The notes beneath the pieces were generated by a model that saw only the letters and a list, made by a program, of their open reading frames with translations, did not search any database and was not told the DNA's origin. A stretch of 8,952 bases of DNA from an uncultured Clostridia bacterium (GTDB taxonomy: Bacteria > Bacillota > Clostridia > UBA1381), in NCBI GenBank assembly GCA_944391255.1, contig CALXSW010000195.1, forward strand, positions 1 through 8,952. The letters run 5' to 3'. The position numbers and the translations under genes were made by a program. The stretch's first letter is position 1, and each line of letters starts with the position of its first letter. This document shows positions 5,648-8,952 of this stretch, in pieces.

Positions 5648-7633
5648 ATGATGACTCCACAAGAACGAATAGAACAACTAACAGATGAATTAAACCGTCA
5701 TAATTATAATTATTATGTGCTTGACGCGCCGGAAATCTCAGATTTTGAATTTGACGCGCTTCTTTCCGAGCTTGAACAGCTTGAGGAACAACATCCACAG
5801 TTTAAGAAACCAAATTCTCCCACATCAAGAATTGGAGGAGAGGCGGTTTCATCATTCGCTGAGGTAGTTCACAGCGTGCCTATGCAAAGTCTTCAAAAAG
5901 CGTTTTCAAGAGCGGAAATAGAGGATTTTGACAGGCGAGTCAGAGAGGTTATACAAAACCCAGACTATGTGGTAGAACATAAAATAGACGGTCTTTCTAT
6001 ATCTATTGAATATGTAAACGGTGAGCTTATCCGTGCATCAACAAGAGGCGACGGAATAACAGGCGAGGACGTGACAGAAAATGTAAAAACAATAAAAACT
6101 GTTCCTCTTAAATTAAAAGATAGTATTCCGTTTCTGGAAGTCAGAGGCGAGGTTTTTATGTCAGATTCAAGCTTTATGCGTCTTAATGAACAGCTTGAAA
6201 CTATGGAGCAGCCGCTTTTTGCGAACCCGCGAAATGCAGCTGCCGGTTCGTTGAGACAGCTTGACTCTAAGATAGCCGCTTCAAGAGGACTCGACATATT
6301 TGTGTTTAACATACAGCAGATAGATGGTGTTGATATTTCATGTCATACAGACGGACTAAAATTCTTGAAAGAGCAGGGGTTTAAGACGATTTTAAATGAC
6401 AGAATATTTAAGACCATTGATGAGGCTTACGCGGAGATAGAAAGAATAGGTAACGAGCGAGATAAGCTTTACTTTGGCATAGACGGAGCAGTTATAAAAG
6501 TGAACGATTTCAGAGCGCGTGAAATTCTCGGTTCTACCGCAAAATTCCCGAGGTGGGCTATAGCATATAAGTATCCGGCTGAAAAACAGACAACAGTAGT
6601 GCGTGATATAAAAGTTCAGGTGGGGAGAACAGGAGTTCTTACTCCACTTGCAATATTAGATACTGTTCGTATAGCCGGATCAAATGTTTCAAGAGCAACA
6701 CTGCATAATATAGATTATATCCAGGAAAAAGATATCAGAATAGGCGACACAGTTGTAATTGAAAAAGCAGGTGATATAATACCAGCTGTTGTGGAAGTAA
6801 TAAAAGAGGATCGCAGCGGTAATGAAACGGTATTTGAAATGCCTTCTAAATGTCCTGAGTGCGGAGCAGATGTTGTCAGGGAAGAAGGAGAGGCAGCAAT
6901 GCGCTGCACCGGAATAAACTGTCCCGCGCAGCGACTCAGAAATATAATTCATTTTGTATCTCGAAACGCTATGGATATAGATGGAATGGGACCCTCTAAT
7001 ATTGAAAAGCTCGTTGAAAACGGATTTATAGAGAATGCGGCCGATCTCTATTATATGGATTTTGACAAGGCGGCTGAGCTTAAGGGATTCGGTGCAAAGT
7101 GGGCAGCTAATTTAAAACAGTCTATTGAAAAATCAAAGACAAATCATTTGTACAGGCTTATATTTGGATTAGGCATAAGACATATAGGAGAAAAAGCTGC
7201 TAAATCCTTAGCAAAGGAATTTAAATCTATTGATGAGCTTATGAACGCTACGGCTATGGAAATGGCGTGTATCGATGACTTTGGTATGATAATGGCGTCA
7301 TCGGTTGAAGAGTTTTTCTCTCAAAAACAAAATATAGAATTCATTGAACGGCTAAAGAAAGCCGGTGTAAATTGCCGCGGAGATGAAGAAGAAAGCATCA
7401 ATGATAATAGATTCTCCGGGAAAACTTTTGTTCTAACAGGAACTCTTGAAAAATATAAAAGAGCCGATGCGGGCAAAATTATAGAATCATTTGGCGGAAA
7501 AACATCTTCAAGCGTTTCAAAGAAAACAGACTATGTTCTTGCGGGAGCAGAGGCTGGCAGTAAGCTTGAAAAAGCTGTAAAGCTTGGAATACAGGTCATA
7601 TCTGAAGAAGAATTTGAAAATATGATCAAATAG
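5648..7633 (+). CDS. ligA: NAD-dependent DNA ligase LigA
   Basis: Essential bacterial ligase that seals nicks in replication and repair using NAD+. At 661 residues it is full length. Domain order: Ia NAD-binding region (YYVLDAPEISDFEFDALL, 22-39); adenylation domain with nucleophile K112 in HKIDGLS, then TRGDGITGEDVTENV, EVRGEVFM, NPRNAAAGSLRQLD, FGIDGAVIKV and WAIAYKYPAEK; OB fold (GVLTPLAILDTVRIAGSNVSRATLHN onward, read in two parts); a four-cysteine zinc site C402, C405, C420, C425; helix-hairpin-helix repeats (about 440-570); and a C-terminal BRCT domain (about 588-661, FSGKTFVLTGTLEKYKRADA). Two ATG codons sit side by side at 5648 and 5651. The ribosome binding site GAGG (5641-5644), overlapping the yunB stop, is only 3 bases from the first and 6 from the second, so 5651 is the likelier start. 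Residue 35, usually Tyr in the Ia domain, is Phe. Confidence 0.98.
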   Translation: MMTPQERIEQLTDELNRHNYNYYVLDAPEISDFEFDALLSELEQLEEQHPQFKKPNSPTSRIGGEAVSSFAEVVHSVPMQSLQKAFSRAEIEDFDRRVREVIQNPDYVVEHKIDGLSISIEYVNGELIRASTRGDGITGEDVTENVKTIKTVPLKLKDSIPFLEVRGEVFMSDSSFMRLNEQLETMEQPLFANPRNAAAGSLRQLDSKIAASRGLDIFVFNIQQIDGVDISCHTDGLKFLKEQGFKTILNDRIFKTIDEAYAEIERIGNERDKLYFGIDGAVIKVNDFRAREILGSTAKFPRWAIAYKYPAEKQTTVVRDIKVQVGRTGVLTPLAILDTVRIAGSNVSRATLHNIDYIQEKDIRIGDTVVIEKAGDIIPAVVEVIKEDRSGNETVFEMPSKCPECGADVVREEGEAAMRCTGINCPAQRLRNIIHFVSRNAMDIDGMGPSNIEKLVENGFIENAADLYYMDFDKAAELKGFGAKWAANLKQSIEKSKTNHLYRLIFGLGIRHIGEKAAKSLAKEFKSIDELMNATAMEMACIDDFGMIMASSVEEFFSQKQNIEFIERLKKAGVNCRGDEEESINDNRFSGKTFVLTGTLEKYKRADAGKIIESFGGKTSSSVSKKTDYVLAGAEAGSKLEKAVKLGIQVISEEEFENMIK

Positions 7634-7664
7634 GTTTACATAATATAATTATGTAAACCTATTT
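7628..7664 (+). terminator. Perfect 17-bp hairpin at the end of ligA, possible terminator
   Basis: A perfect 17-bp stem (7628-7644 with 7648-7664) closes a three-base ATA loop and includes the ligA stop codon TAG. The stem is A/T-rich apart from the GG/CC pairs near its base. The 3' side ends in CCTATTT and is then followed by AGGTTGAGG, not a T run, so termination would be weaker than at the thrS terminator. It may act as a terminator, a 3'-end stabiliser or, given the TATAAT across its centre, a DNA dyad over a promoter. Confidence 0.55.
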
Positions 7665-7678
7665 AGGTTGAGGTCACC

Positions 7679-8359
7679 ATGAAACAAATTATAACTGATT
7701 ATAGAACTGATGAAGACACAAAAGCTGAGTTAAAAAAACTCGGCTTCTCAGTAATAGATACAAAACCTATAAAGGCTCTTTATGCTGAAGTATCAGGCCA
7801 TGGAGATATGCAGATCCATATAGTGAACGGGAAGGCGATCTGTGAACCAACGGTTTACAATTATTATTTAAAAAAACTGAAAAATGTAGATGTAATATGC
7901 GGCTCTGTCGCTATAAATGGTAAATATCCGGAAGACATTGCATATAACACATGCGCGATAGGGAATACTGCTGTTTGCAAAGTGTCAAACACCGCTCCGG
8001 AAATAATAAACGAATATAAAAATATAATTGATACACGTCAAGGTTACGCAAAATGCAGCATATGCGTGCTCAATGACTATTCTGCGATCACGTCTGACAA
8101 TGGACTGTATAAGCAGCTTACAAATTTAGGCTTCAATATTCTTAAAATAAATCCCGGACACATCGCTCTTGGCAGTATGGAAGGATTTATAGGCGGAGCT
8201 TCAGGTTTAATAAAACCAAATTTAATAGCCTTTAATGGCGATATATCTGAACATCCTGACTACAAAAATATAAAATGCTTTTGCAGAGATCTAAATATAG
8301 ATATAATATCTCTTAATAAAGGCGTATTAACAGATATTGGCTCGTTTCTTGCTGTGTAA
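7679..8359 (+). CDS. DUF6873-like protein with probable GME (pentein) fold
   Basis: I assign this 226-residue cytoplasmic protein with moderate confidence to the DUF6873 family, predicted to share the five-bladed fold of guanidino-group-modifying enzymes such as arginine deiminase and DDAH. Support is the repeated pattern of short hydrophobic strands, each with a small-residue turn: SGHGDMQIHIVNG (39-51), RQGYAKCSICVLND (120-133), NPGHIALGSMEGFIGGASGLI (158-178), NLIAFNGDISEHPD (181-194) and LNKGVLTDIGSFLAV (212-226). There is no signal peptide or membrane segment. The protein has seven cysteines (55, 74, 92, 100, 126, 129, 200, plus 202 making eight), but the C-terminal blade ends DIGS where active penteins carry a GG-x-HC type nucleophile, so catalysis is doubtful. 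The start at 7679 has ribosome binding site GAGGT at 7670-7674. The biological role is unknown to me. It sits between ligA and hppA, apparently in its own small unit. Confidence 0.75.
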   Translation: MKQIITDYRTDEDTKAELKKLGFSVIDTKPIKALYAEVSGHGDMQIHIVNGKAICEPTVYNYYLKKLKNVDVICGSVAINGKYPEDIAYNTCAIGNTAVCKVSNTAPEIINEYKNIIDTRQGYAKCSICVLNDYSAITSDNGLYKQLTNLGFNILKINPGHIALGSMEGFIGGASGLIKPNLIAFNGDISEHPDYKNIKCFCRDLNIDIISLNKGVLTDIGSFLAV

Positions 8360-8397
8360 ATTTAACATAAATTATTATATATATTTTTTAAAAATTA

Positions 8398-8426
8398 TTG
8401 ACGTTTATGGAAAAGTAGTGTACAAT
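8398..8426 (+). promoter_or_regulatory. Sigma-A type promoter of hppA
   Basis: TTGACG (8398-8403) and TACAAT (8421-8426) are 17 bases apart, each one base from consensus. Transcription should begin near 8433, giving a leader of about 26 bases, too short for a riboswitch. An AGGAGG ribosome binding site at 8445-8450 sits 8 bases before the hppA start. The stretch just upstream (8360-8397) is almost pure A/T and could serve as an UP-like element; no convincing terminator for the preceding gene is visible in it. Confidence 0.85.
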
Positions 8427-8458
8427 ATAAATATCTTTTAAATCAGGAGGTATTTATT

Positions 8459-8952
8459 ATGACCAATCTCAGTTCACTTGCTTTCGCTGTGCTGGCATGC
8501 GCGGCGGCGGCATTGGTTTTTGCCGGATATAAATTTTATTCGGTAAAGAAAATGCCTGAAGGTACAAGCACTATGGCTTCGATATCGTCTAAAATACGCA
8601 GAGGCGCAATGGCATATCTGAAGCGTCAGTACAAAACGGTGGGGATCTTCTTTGTTATAATGGTGATAATACTTGCAATACTTGCATCACAATCACTTTT
8701 GACATGGTATGTTCCGTTTGCTTTTCTTTCGGGTGGAATCTTCTCTGGACTTTCAGGCTTTGTCGGAATGAAAATAGCGACATATGCTAATTCACGCACG
8801 GCAAACGGTGCAAGGGAAGGATTAAACAAAGGATTAAAAATTGCTTTCTCATCAGGTACTGTAATGGGAATGACTGTTGTAGGTTTGGGATTGCTTGATA
8901 TAAGCATATGGTTCCTGCTTCTCCAGTTTGTCTTTAAAGAAAGTATAGATTC
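8459..8952 (+). CDS. hppA: Membrane-bound ion-translocating pyrophosphatase, N-terminal part
   Basis: First 164 codons of a membrane pyrophosphatase, which couples hydrolysis of cytoplasmic pyrophosphate to pumping of H+ or Na+ across the cell membrane; the reading frame runs off the window end. Whole family members have about 650-750 residues and 15-17 membrane helices. Seen here: a first membrane helix (about 5-25), the conserved cytoplasmic stretch IRRGAMAYLKRQYKT (46-60), helices at about 61-78 and 84-104, then GFVGMKIATYANSRTANGA (100-118), and a further helix pair with FSSGTVMGMTVVGLGLL (130-146). These match the conserved start of the family. The catalytic DDNAGG-type motifs and the residues that tell H+ from Na+ pumps, or K+-dependent from independent ones, lie beyond the window. 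The ATG at 8459 has an optimal AGGAGG site and its own promoter, so it is the start of a new transcription unit. Confidence 0.93.
   Translation, partial: MTNLSSLAFAVLACAAAALVFAGYKFYSVKKMPEGTSTMASISSKIRRGAMAYLKRQYKTVGIFFVIMVIILAILASQSLLTWYVPFAFLSGGIFSGLSGFVGMKIATYANSRTANGAREGLNKGLKIAFSSGTVMGMTVVGLGLLDISIWFLLLQFVFKESID

Noticed and set aside
5965..6312. 115-residue minus-strand open frame inside ligA
   Set aside because: Antisense to the ligA adenylation domain with low-complexity Ser/Leu content and no ribosome binding site.
7644..7649. TATAAT as a promoter for the DUF6873-like gene
   Set aside because: A perfect -10 hexamer but with no -35 at 16-18 bases and lying in an A/T palindrome; kept only as part of a finding.
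8360..8397. Terminator after the DUF6873-like gene
   Set aside because: The stretch is nearly all A and T; only weak A-T pairings form and no GC-bearing stem precedes a T run.
8626..8907. 93-residue minus-strand open frame at the window end
   Set aside because: It is antisense to the start of hppA, whose translation matches the pyrophosphatase family closely.

Overview
The window is an ordinary-looking piece of chromosome from a low-to-mid GC, endospore-forming Clostridia-type Firmicute, probably an uncultured anaerobe near the Oscillospiraceae/Lachnospiraceae. Four things point there: a Firmicute-style T-box leader, a YunB-type sporulation protein, strong Shine-Dalgarno sites of the AGGAGG type, and heavy use of ATA and AGA codons. 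A membrane pyrophosphatase also fits an anaerobe. Every gene I can support lies on the + strand. I see no mobile element, CRISPR array, tRNA or rRNA.

Layout. Positions 1-2763 hold a tight operon: xseA and xseB (exonuclease VII), a farnesyl/geranyl diphosphate synthase (ispA-like), and a small membrane protein of the YuiD/DivPAP2 family. Positions 2779-3080 hold a housekeeping promoter and a complete threonine T-box riboswitch. It controls thrS (3142-4896), whose ThrRS lacks the usual N-terminal TGS domain. A strong hairpin terminator ends thrS. Next come yunB (4998-5642) and ligA (5648-7633), which are almost contiguous and probably co-transcribed. After a perfect 17-bp hairpin comes a protein I assign with moderate confidence to the DUF6873 (GME/pentein fold) family (7679-8359). 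A clean promoter at 8398-8426 then drives hppA, a membrane-bound ion-pumping pyrophosphatase cut off by the window end.

How the genes relate. The first operon combines DNA-repair nuclease subunits with isoprenoid and undecaprenyl-type lipid metabolism, a common Firmicute grouping in which dxs often follows; here dxs is absent from that place. It has no terminator of its own before the thrS promoter, so the T-box attenuator may also gate read-through. ThrRS supply is matched to uncharged tRNA-Thr. YunB and LigA link a sporulation gene to an essential replication enzyme.

The most interesting points are the TGS-less ThrRS with altered active-site motif neighbours, a stem that could hide the yunB ribosome binding site, competing hairpins between ligA and the DUF6873-like gene, and that gene itself, which seems to lack the usual pentein catalytic cysteine. 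I do not see evidence for a wholly new multi-gene system.
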